Virus record (IMG/VR): IMGVR_UViG_3300035070_004509
Span: 1-36,930 of that record
Length of the DNA: 36,930 nucleotides
Direction: 5' to 3' (one strand)
Origin: a virus
The notes beneath the pieces are model-generated. The model made no database searches. It was given only the letters and a program-made list of their open reading frames with translations, and had not been told where the DNA came from. Positions 7,581 to 16,400 of the stretch are shown here, one piece after another (position 1 is the stretch's first letter; each line of letters begins with the position of its first letter). The position numbers and the translations under genes were made by a program.

Positions 7581-8525
7581 ATGTCAGAAAGTTTATCTAT
7601 TCAGGATATGCCAATTTCAACGGAAACAATCACAACACCGGCCCCAGCCCAAAACTTGTTTGAAACAAGCAATGAACCAGAAAACGTAGAAAAAAAGCCG
7701 GTAGAAGACGCCAGCAAAAAGCCAATAGATGAAAAACTTTCTAGTAAATTTGCAGCCTTAAGCCGTAAAGAAAAACTGCTTAAACAACAAGAAATGCAAT
7801 TTAAGCAACAAGAAATTCAACTAAAGCAAAAAGACCAGGAATATCAAAACAGTATTTCTAGCATGAAAGCCGAACTTGAAAAAATAAAGTCAGAATTTGA
7901 GCAATATAGAACCGGCATAAAACAGAACCCATTGAAGCACTTACAGGCCGAAGGATACGATTTTGATAAACTGACAGAAATGCAGTTAAATGACCAAAAT
8001 CCGACTCCAGAAATGATGTTAGAACGTGCTAAAAAAGAGTTAGAATCAGGCTATAAATCTGAAATAGAAAAAATGAAAGCAGAACTTGCTGAAAAAGAAA
8101 AATCGGCCCAGGAAGCTGCCGAAAAAGCAGAATTAGAAGCTCAGGAAAAAATTAAGGTAGATTATCAAACAGAGATAAACGCTTATTTAGAGCAAAATGC
8201 TGAAAAATATGAACTTATAAATTTAAATAATGCTCAAAGCATAGTATACGATGTGGTAGAGCAATTTTATGATGAACACCAACGTATTTTAACTCTGGAG
8301 GAAGCTGCAGACTTCACAGAAAAATACCTTGAAGAAGAAGCGAATAAACTACTTAAGGCAAAAAAGTTTAATAAACCGCAGCAAACACAAAAGCAACAAA
8401 GCGAACCAAAAGAGAGTTTCACACTCTCAAATGACATGTCCACTCAAGTTCCTAGAGGTGATGTCAGAAAGTTATCTAGGGAAGAAGAAATTCAAGAAAT
8501 TGCAAAAAAACTTGTTTGGGAATAG
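7581..8525 (+). CDS. Capsid scaffolding protein
   Basis: A 314-residue protein with ATG at 7581 after CAGGAGAA. It is highly charged. Residues 60-125 and 150-200 are long heptad-rich helices (LKQQEMQFKQQEIQLKQKD, then KAELAEKEKSAQEAAEKAEL), predicted coiled coils. The N-terminus is Pro/Thr-rich and the C-terminus ends in the basic/amphipathic segment REEEIQEIAKKLVWE. Charge, helicity and position directly upstream of the major capsid gene fit an internal scaffold. Such proteins direct procapsid assembly and leave before or during packaging. The gene is the first coding region after late promoter-like copy 2. Confidence 0.82.
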   Translation: MSESLSIQDMPISTETITTPAPAQNLFETSNEPENVEKKPVEDASKKPIDEKLSSKFAALSRKEKLLKQQEMQFKQQEIQLKQKDQEYQNSISSMKAELEKIKSEFEQYRTGIKQNPLKHLQAEGYDFDKLTEMQLNDQNPTPEMMLERAKKELESGYKSEIEKMKAELAEKEKSAQEAAEKAELEAQEKIKVDYQTEINAYLEQNAEKYELINLNNAQSIVYDVVEQFYDEHQRILTLEEAADFTEKYLEEEANKLLKAKKFNKPQQTQKQQSEPKESFTLSNDMSTQVPRGDVRKLSREEEIQEIAKKLVWE

Positions 8526-8595
8526 GTCTCAGGCCGGAAATAACAATTTCAACAAAAACAAAACATAAGGTCTTAACTGACCACAAAGGATAAAA

Positions 8596-10046
8596 ATGGC
8601 TGATTTAAATATGACGAGCTTCGCGGCTGCGTTAAAACAAATGTACTCTCCAGATAAAGTAAAGAATATGGTATATCAGGATTAACGGTAGTCCCCCTAA
8701 GTAGAAATATTTAGGTAAACTTCGGGCAAAATCGGTGGAAGTCCTTGACAAAAGGATAATACCGAGGTAAACTGAGAAGGTAAAGAAACTCAGTCACCGT
8801 AACGCTTAGAGGATGATACTGCTCTTTTAGCAGACTATAAACCTCCACGAGTGTCCGACACCCAAAAAGGGTGAAAATATAAGCTGAACTTGCTGGTAAC
8901 AGTAAGATGTAGAGGATAAAAAGCCACTACGATAACAAATTGAACCCATTACTTGCTCTATTACCAAAAATGGAAAATTTCGTAGGTGAAAACTATGTTC
9001 AACCTATAATTTTCGGAAACTCTCAAGGAGCTTCTGCTACTTTCGCTAATGCTCAAGCAAATAAAACTGCTGGTAGCATTAAAAAATTCACTATCACTAC
9101 TGTTAAAGACTATTCTTTAGCATCAATTGATAATGAGACAATTTTAGCATCTAAAAACAATTCTGGCGCTTTTATGTCAGCAGTTTCTTTTGCTACTGAC
9201 GGTGCTTTTGCTCAGGCCTCAAGGTCTTTAGCAGGTGCAGTATACGGTTCTGGTTCTGGTAAATTAGGTCAAGTTGTTTCTACATACTCTTCTGGTACAA
9301 CAATTACTTTAAGTCAGGCTTCTGACATTGTTAACTTTGAAGTTGGTATGAAAATTAACTTCGCAGTTGCTGAAACTGGCGGTTCTGTTATTGCAACTAA
9401 ACCAACTATTTCTAACATTGATAGAGATGCTGGTTCTTTCGTAGTTTCAGATGCTACTTCAGTTCTTGCTGACCACTATATCTACAGAGATGGAGATTAT
9501 GACCTTAAACTTAAAGGTTTAGAGGCATGGTTACCAGGTTCTGCAGTTACTTCAGCTTCATACTTTGGAGTTGACAGAAGTGTTGATAAGTCAAGACTTG
9601 CTGGTATTGTTTACGATGGTTCAACTGCTCCTATTGAAGAAGTTGTAATTTCTGCTGCTGCTAGACTTGCTCGTGAAGGTGGAAAACCTACTCACTTATT
9701 CTTATCATATGAGAAATTTGCTGAGTTGGAAAAATCTTTAGGTTCTAAAGTTCAGTATGTTGACCTTAAAGCTGATGCTGATGTCGGTTTCCGTGGTATT
9801 GTTATCAATGGACCAAGAGGCCCGATTAAGGTTATTGCGGACCAAAATTGTAGCCATAATAAGGCATACATGTTACAACTTGACACATGGAAATTGCTAA
9901 GTCGTGGACCTGCCCCTCAGATATTGAATATGGACGGTATAGACCGCTTAAGGGACTCTAGTGCAGATAGCATCGAGTTAAGAATTGGTTTTTATGGAAA
10001 TTTAAGCTGCAGCGCACCTGGCTGGAACTGTAAAATTTCATTTTAA
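8596..10046 (+). CDS. Major capsid protein, gene interrupted by a group I intron
   Basis: Two exons: 8596-8682 (29 codons, MADLNMTSFAAALKQMYS to YQD) and 8943-10046 (starting NPLLALLPK). Joined they give 395 residues. The exon 1 frame meets a stop within four bases of the splice site, so splicing is required. The N-terminal arm, LLALLPKMENFVGENYVQPI, the central Gly/Ser-rich strands with an inserted domain (about residues 115-180), and the end NLSCSAPGWNCKISF fit an HK97-fold coat protein of the kind found in podoviruses. AAAGGA lies before the ATG. A strong terminator follows the gene. Position after the scaffold supports the call. Confidence 0.85.
8683..8942 (+). ncRNA. ORF-less group I self-splicing intron in the major capsid gene
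   Basis: 260 bases that can be folded by hand. P1: exon GGAT (8679-8682) with GTCC (8691-8694), giving the U-G pair at the 5' site. P10: GGT (8687-8689) with exon ACC (8944-8946). P2: CCTAA/TTAGG (8696-8700/8711-8715). P3: TCGGGC/GTCCGA (8722-8727/8853-8858). P4: CGGT/ACCG (8733-8736/8761-8764). P5: TCCTT/AAGGA (8742-8746/8752-8756). P6: GGT/ACC with an ACTGAG/CTCAGT extension. P7: CTATA/TGTAG (8835-8839/8908-8912). P8: CACCC/GGGTG (8859-8863/8868-8872). The S-like element AAGATGTAGAGG is present and the last base is G. It encodes no protein. Confidence 0.9.
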
Positions 10047-10083
10047 TACAATATAATCAATAACTTATGGTTTTTATAAACCT

Positions 10084-10117
10084 AAAAGGGCTGGAAGAGA
10101 TTCCGGCCCTTTTTTTG
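10084..10117 (+). terminator. Rho-independent terminator after the major capsid gene
   Basis: A nine-pair stem (GGGCTGGAA 10088-10096 with TTCCGGCCC 10101-10109, one G-T pair), a GAGA tetraloop and seven T follow the capsid stop by about 40 bases. It is the clearest terminator in the window. Confidence 0.92.
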
Positions 10118-10146
10118 TTGCAAAATGTAGAAATTTGTTATATAAT
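10118..10146 (+). promoter_or_regulatory. Sigma70-type promoter of the second HNH gene
   Basis: TTGCAA (10118-10123), a 17-base spacer and a perfect TATAAT (10141-10146). The expected start of transcription coincides with the ATG at 10153, so the message would have little or no leader. It starts immediately after the T run of the terminator. Confidence 0.7.
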
Positions 10147-10152
10147 GTAAAT

Positions 10153-10881
10153 ATGGAAACAAAAATTTGTACAAAATGTAAAGAAACAAAACCATTAAGT
10201 GAGTTTACCAAGAATAAAAAGTCTAAAGACGGATTAAGAGCTTATTGTAGAGAGTGTGCCTCTAAATATTTTAAAGCCTGGAGAATTAATAATATAGACA
10301 GCGAAAGGTTAAGAAATAAAAAATTTATTACAAAGAATCCAGAAAAAAAGAAGCAGTATGATAAGAAGTATTATACAAAAAATATCGAGAAAAGAAAAAC
10401 TTATTTAAAAAATTACTATATAAAAAACTCCGAACATATAAGAAATAGAGTGAAATTATATGAGGAAAACAACCCAGAAAAAGTTAAAAAGACTGGTAAA
10501 TTGTGGAGAGAAAAAAATAAAGAATATAAAAGACAAATGGATAAAATATATGGTGCAAAATACTATAAAAATAATATTGATAGGATAAGAGAGTATACTA
10601 AAAAATGGAGAATAGAAAATCCAGATAAAAATACCGCAAAATCTTCTAAAAGAAGAGCCTCAAAGATAAAAGCAACTCCAAAATGGTTAACAAAGCAGCA
10701 ACTAGCTGAAATTGCTAACATTTATAAACAGGCTAAACAGTTGGAGAAGGAAACAGGCCTTAAATACCATGTTGACCACATAATACCATTAAAAGGTAAA
10801 GACGTCTGCGGTCTCCATGTACCATGGAATTTACAAGTATTAAAAGCCGAAGAAAATATTAGGAAAGGTAATAAAATATAA
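10153..10881 (+). CDS. Free-standing HNH endonuclease with N-terminal zinc finger
   Basis: A 242-residue protein. I chose ATG 10153 because the upstream in-frame TTG (10135) lies inside the promoter. The N-terminal finger is C6-x2-C9 with KDGLRAYCRECAS. Residues 50-170 are a long Lys/Tyr/Asn-rich helical region with repeated KNPEK/ENPEK-like pieces, probably DNA binding. The C-terminal HNH core is KYHVDHIIPLKGKDV, then PWNLQVLKAEENIRKGNK. It is related to the endonuclease at 6746. It is separated from the capsid gene by a terminator and has its own promoter. Being next to the intron-bearing capsid gene, it may help move that ORF-less intron; this is inference. Confidence 0.87.
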   Translation: METKICTKCKETKPLSEFTKNKKSKDGLRAYCRECASKYFKAWRINNIDSERLRNKKFITKNPEKKKQYDKKYYTKNIEKRKTYLKNYYIKNSEHIRNRVKLYEENNPEKVKKTGKLWREKNKEYKRQMDKIYGAKYYKNNIDRIREYTKKWRIENPDKNTAKSSKRRASKIKATPKWLTKQQLAEIANIYKQAKQLEKETGLKYHVDHIIPLKGKDVCGLHVPWNLQVLKAEENIRKGNKI

Positions 10882-10956
10882 TAAAGTCATATACCTGATA
10901 CTTAATGTATCAAAGCTGCTGGAATCACCCATCAGACTAAATGATAAGGATATTTT

Positions 10957-11325
10957 ATCGCATCTCGTAATTTTTCAAGAAAACAGTGTTTAGAAAAAGA
11001 AATCAAAGAAATTTACTGTAAGTTAACATTCGGAGCCTCAGGCGCTGTCACGTTAACAGAAGGTTATGGCGTTGCATCTGCAGCAAAGTCAGGTACAGGC
11101 GACTATTTAATAACATTGCAGGACAAATATGTTTCACTAAAGTTTGTAGAAGGTATTTTACTAAAATCTACAGGCGAAGACATTCGTATCCAGCTTAAAT
11201 CTGAAGACGTAAATGGTGCAAAAACTATTGCAATTTATACATTAGCCGGCTCTTCAGCTACAAACCCATCTAGCGGTGCAGTAATGTACCTTAAATTTGA
11301 CCTTAAGAATACAGATGTGGTGTAA
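10957..11325 (+). CDS. Structural protein, paralogue of the following gene; ATC start
   Basis: A 122-residue protein. The frame is open from a stop at 10945-10947 and contains no ATG, GTG or TTG until TTG 11116, in the middle of the conserved region. AAGGA (10946-10950) ends six bases before ATC 10957. The protein from there (xASRNFSRKQCLEKEIKEIYCK) aligns without gaps to the next gene's start (MGNRTYNLKQSLEREVKELYYK), with ATC opposite its ATG. The rest aligns to the second half of that protein (GYGVAS, SLK, ATNP, KFDLKN). It is probably a virion decoration, joining or fibre protein. The start is either a rare ATC or a base error. Confidence 0.7.
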   Translation: MASRNFSRKQCLEKEIKEIYCKLTFGASGAVTLTEGYGVASAAKSGTGDYLITLQDKYVSLKFVEGILLKSTGEDIRIQLKSEDVNGAKTIAIYTLAGSSATNPSSGAVMYLKFDLKNTDVV

Positions 11326-11327
11326 TT

Positions 11328-12089
11328 ATGGGAAACAGAACCTATAATTTAAAACAGAGCTTAGAACGCGAAGTAAAGGAATTGTACTACAAAGGTACAC
11401 TTACTTACGTGGCTGCAACAGCCGTTGCAAACCTAACAAATGATATTACCTACACTTCTGTAGCCGCAGGACCTGCCCGTAATACAAACACGGTTACAAT
11501 TGAAGTTGCAGCAGCAGCAGCTAATCCAACTAACACAATTTTGGCAGTGTTCACAGGCACCTCAGCAGCAGTTGTCATCACCATTACCCCAAACGATGGT
11601 ACAAATAACTCTGCTACACCAGTAAACTTAACAACTGCAAATTTAGTTGAACTTATCAATACCGGGTCAGTAACTGGTAAAACAGTTACATTAACAGACG
11701 CTTCAAGTTTAAGAGAATTACAAACAGCTTCTGGTGGCGGTGCCCAAGCATTAGCAAACAGTGGAGAAGGCGACAATGTTGTGGCAACATTTAGTGCCGG
11801 AAGTATTTCTGTTAGTAAAGACTCAGGATACGGGTTTGCATCTGTAACTTGGTCAGCAACTGGAACTTTTGATGTTATACTTGAAGATGTTTACTACAGT
11901 TTAAAGTCTGCAAAGGCAATTTATTTGTCAGCAACTGCTGCAGATATTAGATATAATCTAAAATCTCAAAGCATAACTAGTAAACTTATGTCACTTTTAT
12001 CATTAACTGGAGCAACTGCAACAAACCCACCAGATGGAAGTTCGTTTTTGCTAAAAGTAGATGTTAAAAATTCTACTGGCCTGTTTTAG
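11328..12089 (+). CDS. Structural protein with an inserted beta-rich domain
   Basis: A 253-residue protein with ATG at 11328, just after the paralogue's stop. Residues 1-25 and about 155-253 match the preceding gene product (LKQSLEREVKELYYK; SGYGFAS, SLKSAKAIYLSA, ATNPPDGSSFLLKVDVKN). Residues 26-155 are an extra Thr/Ala/Val-rich domain (NDITYTSVAAGPARN, then VTITPNDGTNNSATPVNL, LINTGS) of a type widespread in phage head-fibre and decoration proteins. It looks like a duplication followed by insertion of a binding domain. It lies between the capsid and head-tail adaptor genes, consistent with a virion surface role. The exact location in the particle is not determinable. Confidence 0.72.
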   Translation: MGNRTYNLKQSLEREVKELYYKGTLTYVAATAVANLTNDITYTSVAAGPARNTNTVTIEVAAAAANPTNTILAVFTGTSAAVVITITPNDGTNNSATPVNLTTANLVELINTGSVTGKTVTLTDASSLRELQTASGGGAQALANSGEGDNVVATFSAGSISVSKDSGYGFASVTWSATGTFDVILEDVYYSLKSAKAIYLSATAADIRYNLKSQSITSKLMSLLSLTGATATNPPDGSSFLLKVDVKNSTGLF

Positions 12090-12140
12090 GCCTGGTAGTA
12101 AACATTTAAACTGAAAATAAACTTAGAAAAGAGATAAAAT

Positions 12141-12395
12141 ATGTTAATGCAACCTGATAAGAAAAAAATGGCAGCTCTAATTATTGCCAAAGCTGGCCCA
12201 AAAGGCGAAGAAATGAAAGAAGCTCCACAAGTAGACGGAGCAGAACAAGATAACTCTATTGCCGAAGAAAGTGCCGCTGAGGATTTAATGGCAGCTATTG
12301 AGCAAAAAGACGTTAAACAAATAGTTTCTGCCTTTAAAGCTCTTATGGAAATTTGTGACAATGGAGAGTCTGAGCCCGAAAAAGAAATGGAGTAA
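12141..12395 (+). CDS. Small acidic helical protein, head region
   Basis: An 84-residue protein starting MLMQPDKKKMAALIIAK, with AAAGAGATAAAAT before the ATG. A basic helix is followed by an acidic linker and a second helix (EDLMAAIEQKDVKQIVSAFKALMEIC). Small proteins with this KKKMA-start and C-terminal helix repeatedly occur between capsid and adaptor genes in podoviruses, where they have no assigned role. It overlaps nothing and is followed closely by the adaptor gene, so it belongs to the head-tail joining unit. Confidence 0.65.
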   Translation: MLMQPDKKKMAALIIAKAGPKGEEMKEAPQVDGAEQDNSIAEESAAEDLMAAIEQKDVKQIVSAFKALMEICDNGESEPEKEME

Positions 12396-12398
12396 TAA

Positions 12399-13076
12399 AT
12401 GTCCATAACTTTAGCGCAGCTTAAATCTCAAGCCAGAGATAGAGCCGACATGACCAACAGCCAGTTCGTTTCAGATAGCGAGCTGGTAAACTACATTAAT
12501 GCTTCTATTGCAGAGCTTCATGACCTGTTGATTGCAGCTTATGACTCAGACTATTTTATTACGGAATATACATTTAGTACTGTAGCTGGCACTGCCACAT
12601 ATGCTTTACCTGCAGACTTTTATAAAATTCGCGGCATAGACTCTAGAATTAATGGTGACTCTTGGGCCTCTATTCAACCATTTAACTTTAACGAACGTAA
12701 TGCCAATAATGAGTTGGTAGCCTATTTGTCATTTGGCAATAACATTAGATATAGGCTGGTCGGCTCAAACCTAATGTTATCTCCGACTCCAACAGGCGTG
12801 TATAACATGAAAATGTGGTATATTCCAGTTGCTACTAAATTAACTTTAGATGCAGATACATTGTCAGACCTAAATCAATATGCCGAGTATGTTATTGTAG
12901 ATGCTGCTTTAAAAATGGCCGCTAAAGAAGAAACAGATGTTTCAGTTTTGGCTGCACAAAAGGCAGAATTGCGCCGCAGGATAGAAGTAATGGGTCAAAA
13001 CAGAAATGCTGACAAATCAGAATCTGTTTCAGACATTTATTCTGAAAATTTAGACTACCTTTGGTATTCAAGGTAA
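12399..13076 (+). CDS. Head-tail adaptor / tail tubular A-like protein
   Basis: A 225-residue protein. It starts SITLAQLKSQARDRADMTNSQFVSDSELVNYINASIAELHDLL, a helical N-terminus typical of the podovirus adaptor family. This is followed by TYALPADFYKIRGIDSRING and LSPTPTGVYNMKMWYIPVATKL. These Leu-Pro-x-Asp-F-x-K and Pro-x-x-x-Y-x-x-x-Y-x-P patterns are characteristic of the ring that connects portal to nozzle. The C-terminal helix (AEYVIVDAALKMAAKEETDVSVLAAQKAELRRRIE) fits the same family. It should assemble as a dodecamer beneath the portal. It overlaps nothing upstream and ends two bases before the next ATG. Confidence 0.82.
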   Translation: MSITLAQLKSQARDRADMTNSQFVSDSELVNYINASIAELHDLLIAAYDSDYFITEYTFSTVAGTATYALPADFYKIRGIDSRINGDSWASIQPFNFNERNANNELVAYLSFGNNIRYRLVGSNLMLSPTPTGVYNMKMWYIPVATKLTLDADTLSDLNQYAEYVIVDAALKMAAKEETDVSVLAAQKAELRRRIEVMGQNRNADKSESVSDIYSENLDYLWYSR

Positions 13077-13078
13077 TT

Positions 13079-13399
13079 ATGCCATTTAGCAAATTTTATA
13101 TTTCAACAGCAGACACTAAAAGTCCGGAACAACTTCACAGGACTATAAATACTTTGCAACAAAATGTAGAAGATGCTTTTACTAAAGTTGAAAAAAATAC
13201 TTTATTAGATAATGTCATACATTCAGATATTTTAATAAGTACTTCTAGAACTTTAGAACACAGATTAGGCAGAGTACCAAAAGGATATTTAATTATACAA
13301 AAAAATGCTAATGCTCAAGTTTGGAATGGCAGTATAACAGAGACAACTATTGTGTTAACAAGCTCTGCAGCAGTAACTGTAACAATATTAGTATTTTAA
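13079..13399 (+). CDS. Small tail-region structural protein
   Basis: A 106-residue protein. I prefer ATG 13079 (MPFSKFYISTADTK) with CAAGGTAA upstream over the in-frame TTG at 13061 inside the adaptor gene. The N-terminal half is helical (PEQLHRTINTLQQNVEDAFTKVEKN). The C-terminal half has short strands (DNVIHSDILISTSRTLEHRLGR, then GYLIIQKN and TIVLTSSAAVTVTILVF). This helix-plus-beta-domain layout is common for small proteins between adaptor and nozzle genes that may attach to fibres. The function is inferred from position only. Confidence 0.62.
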   Translation: MPFSKFYISTADTKSPEQLHRTINTLQQNVEDAFTKVEKNTLLDNVIHSDILISTSRTLEHRLGRVPKGYLIIQKNANAQVWNGSITETTIVLTSSAAVTVTILVF

Positions 13400-13408
13400 G
13401 GCGGTCAC

Positions 13409-16400
13409 ATGTCATTGCAGAAACAAAAAATACCATTAAGTTTAGTTACAGGAATGGATACTAAAACAGATGAATTTAATTCCACATCATTTAAATTGTT
13501 GGAAAACCTAAAGACACATAAACCACAATCACTACTGAAAAGATATGGACATCAGGAGTTATCAAAGTCTGTAATAGGAATTGCAACTACACAATCTGAC
13601 ATTGCTAGCGCTAATTACTTATTAAACTCAAACAATTCTTTATTATTAGCATCTAGTACAGGCACTTATAATTACTCTGCAGTCCAAAATAAATGGTTAA
13701 ATTTAAATCAAGCAACCTACACAAACAGTATCAACTCAGAATTAGCAGCATGTGAATATTCAGAAGACTCCATAATTTCTGGCAAAGGTTTATTATATGA
13801 TACTAAATATGTTGAAAATGCTAATTATATAGTAACAACTTCTTTATCATCGGAATATATATCTCCTTCACAATTTAATAGAAACTTAAACATTAAAATT
13901 GAAAATAAAACAGAAAAAACAACTGTAATTCAAGATATTATATCATTAACAACTTCTGGAACAAATCCAGTATCTTTAGAAATTTTTCCAACTTACTGCC
14001 TGGTTATTTATAGAGACTCTACAGTTGTGAGAATTTTAAAATACACTTTTAGTAGTACCACAATTACAAGCGCAGACACTGTATTTTTATCAGGAATATC
14101 TTCTAGCTTATATTTTGATACTTGTAACGATGGCACGCACACTTACTTCGCAGCAGTAGACGGTGCTTCAAACAACGTTTATATTTATAAAATTGCTTCA
14201 GACTTAACAAGTTCAAATGTTACTTATGCAGACTCTGGATACACCAAAGCAAATTCTTTACAAGTAGGATTTTATTCCGGTGGATTAAGGTTAGCATATT
14301 TTGACTCCGATGCTTCAAAAAATATAAGACATGTAGGATATACTACAGCATTAGTACAATCTTATGCACCAGCAGACTTAAATTCAACACCAACCAATGG
14401 CTTTGTTAGAGCAGTAAGTTTTATTAGTGATAATACAAACACATACTTTTTCTACACAATATGCGAAGCAGAGACCACATATTCTGGCACATTTCCCATA
14501 ACATACGGAACAGGTCAAAATCATTTATATACAAAAGTGTTGTTAGATAGCAATAATACAGTAACTACAGCAGAAACTGAAGTATTAAGAGAAGTATTAG
14601 TACAAACTAGACCAGAAATTATAAACAATAATATTTATCTAGGAATAACTAAAATTTGGGGACAATACCACATTAAACCATTTCAAACTTATTTCGTATT
14701 AGCAATAAATAAAACAAGTCTAAAACAAACAATTGCTGGAAAATCATTATATTTGGAATATAAGCCATTTTTACCATTAAACGGATATTCTCTGCAGAAA
14801 TTTTATAAATCAAGTGAAAAACTTACACTATCATTACCAAAAACAACAAGTGTTTTATCTGAAACTTTATATGCTGTAAACACCAATACAGCAGAACAAT
14901 ATACCGACATTGTTAGAGCCTCTTTTGATTATGATTATAATGCACTTACCCAAACCAATTTAAATGGTGGTTTATATATTTCAGGAAGCGTATTAAAATA
15001 TTATGATGGCAAATCGTTGGTAGAAGATAATTTTTTAGACGAACCTTATATATATGGAGTAACATCAGTAGCAGGAACACTGTCTTCAGGGGTTTATTCT
15101 ATATACGCAGTATCAAAATGGGTAGATAATTTTGGAAACATACATAGAGGAGTTCCTGTAAATTATACTCAATCCTTATCAACAGGATTTCAACTATCAT
15201 TAGGTGGAACTTTCATAACTCAAAAGCAAAATCTACAGCTAGAAATATATATGACTGCTGCAGATGGTTCTATACCTTATTTACAAAACACTTTAAATTA
15301 TACAACTGTTGCTAGCAAAGGATTAGCTTTATTATTCGATGCAGACTCAGACATTAAAACTAATACAGAAGTTCTTTATACTGTTTCTGGTGAATTAGAA
15401 AATGACCCCGCAACTGCAGCCGGCTTTGTAACGTCTTTTAAAAATAGGATTTGGACTTTAGATAACAATAAAATTCAATATTCAAAATATTTGGAAGAAG
15501 GTTATCCAATTAGCTTTAATGCAAACTTTGAAATTCCTTTGACTGCAGAAGGCGGCAACAACATCGGTCTTCAAGGTATGGACAATGTTATGGTCCTTTT
15601 TAAGGAAAATTCCATATTTATAATTTCAGGAGACGGTCCAAACAATACTGGAGAAGGTTCTTTTTCACAACCACAACCAATATCATCTGACGTAGGATGT
15701 GTAGAAGCAAATTCTATAATTTCAACACCAGACGGAATAATGTTTAAATCTGAAAAAGGTATTTATATCCTTAATCGAGGATTGTATGTATCTTACATTG
15801 GAGCACCTGTAGAAAGTTATAATGCTGACTTAATATTAAGCTCTACTTTAGTAAACGACCTAAACGAAATAAGATTTTTAACAAATGATAATACTGTATT
15901 ATGTTATGATTATTACAACAAGTCTTGGAACATTGAAACATATACGGATGTAGTAGACATGTTAGTCTTAGGCAATACCACATATTTAGTGTCTAGTACT
16001 GGCACAGTTATGAAAGAAGATTCTACACTATTTAAAGACGGTTCAAGTCACTATAATGGAAAATTTGAAACAAACTGGATAACTGTAGGAAGCATAAATG
16101 TTAACGGAAGTATGCAAACTTCAGCTCAAGGCTTTCAACGACTATATACTATTAATGTTTTAGGCAAATACAGGTCTGCTCATAATCTTAAAGTGTCGCT
16201 GGCCTATAATTATTCTGACACGGTTATAGACTATGCTACAATTGTACCTACCGGCACAGGAGTATACCAGTTTGAAGTTAAGCCAAGTTTACAAAAATGT
16301 GAAGCTTTTAAAATTATTGTAGAAGATACTAACCAGTCTGGAACCGGCGAAAGCATGGTCATAAGCCATATTTTACTGGAAGTTGGCATTAAAGGAAGTG

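Noticed and set aside
8940-10046. Major capsid protein starting at TTG 8940
   Set aside because: This TTG is the end of the intron and has no ribosome binding site. A better exon 1 with ATG and AAAGGA lies at 8596 and joins in frame through a foldable group I intron.
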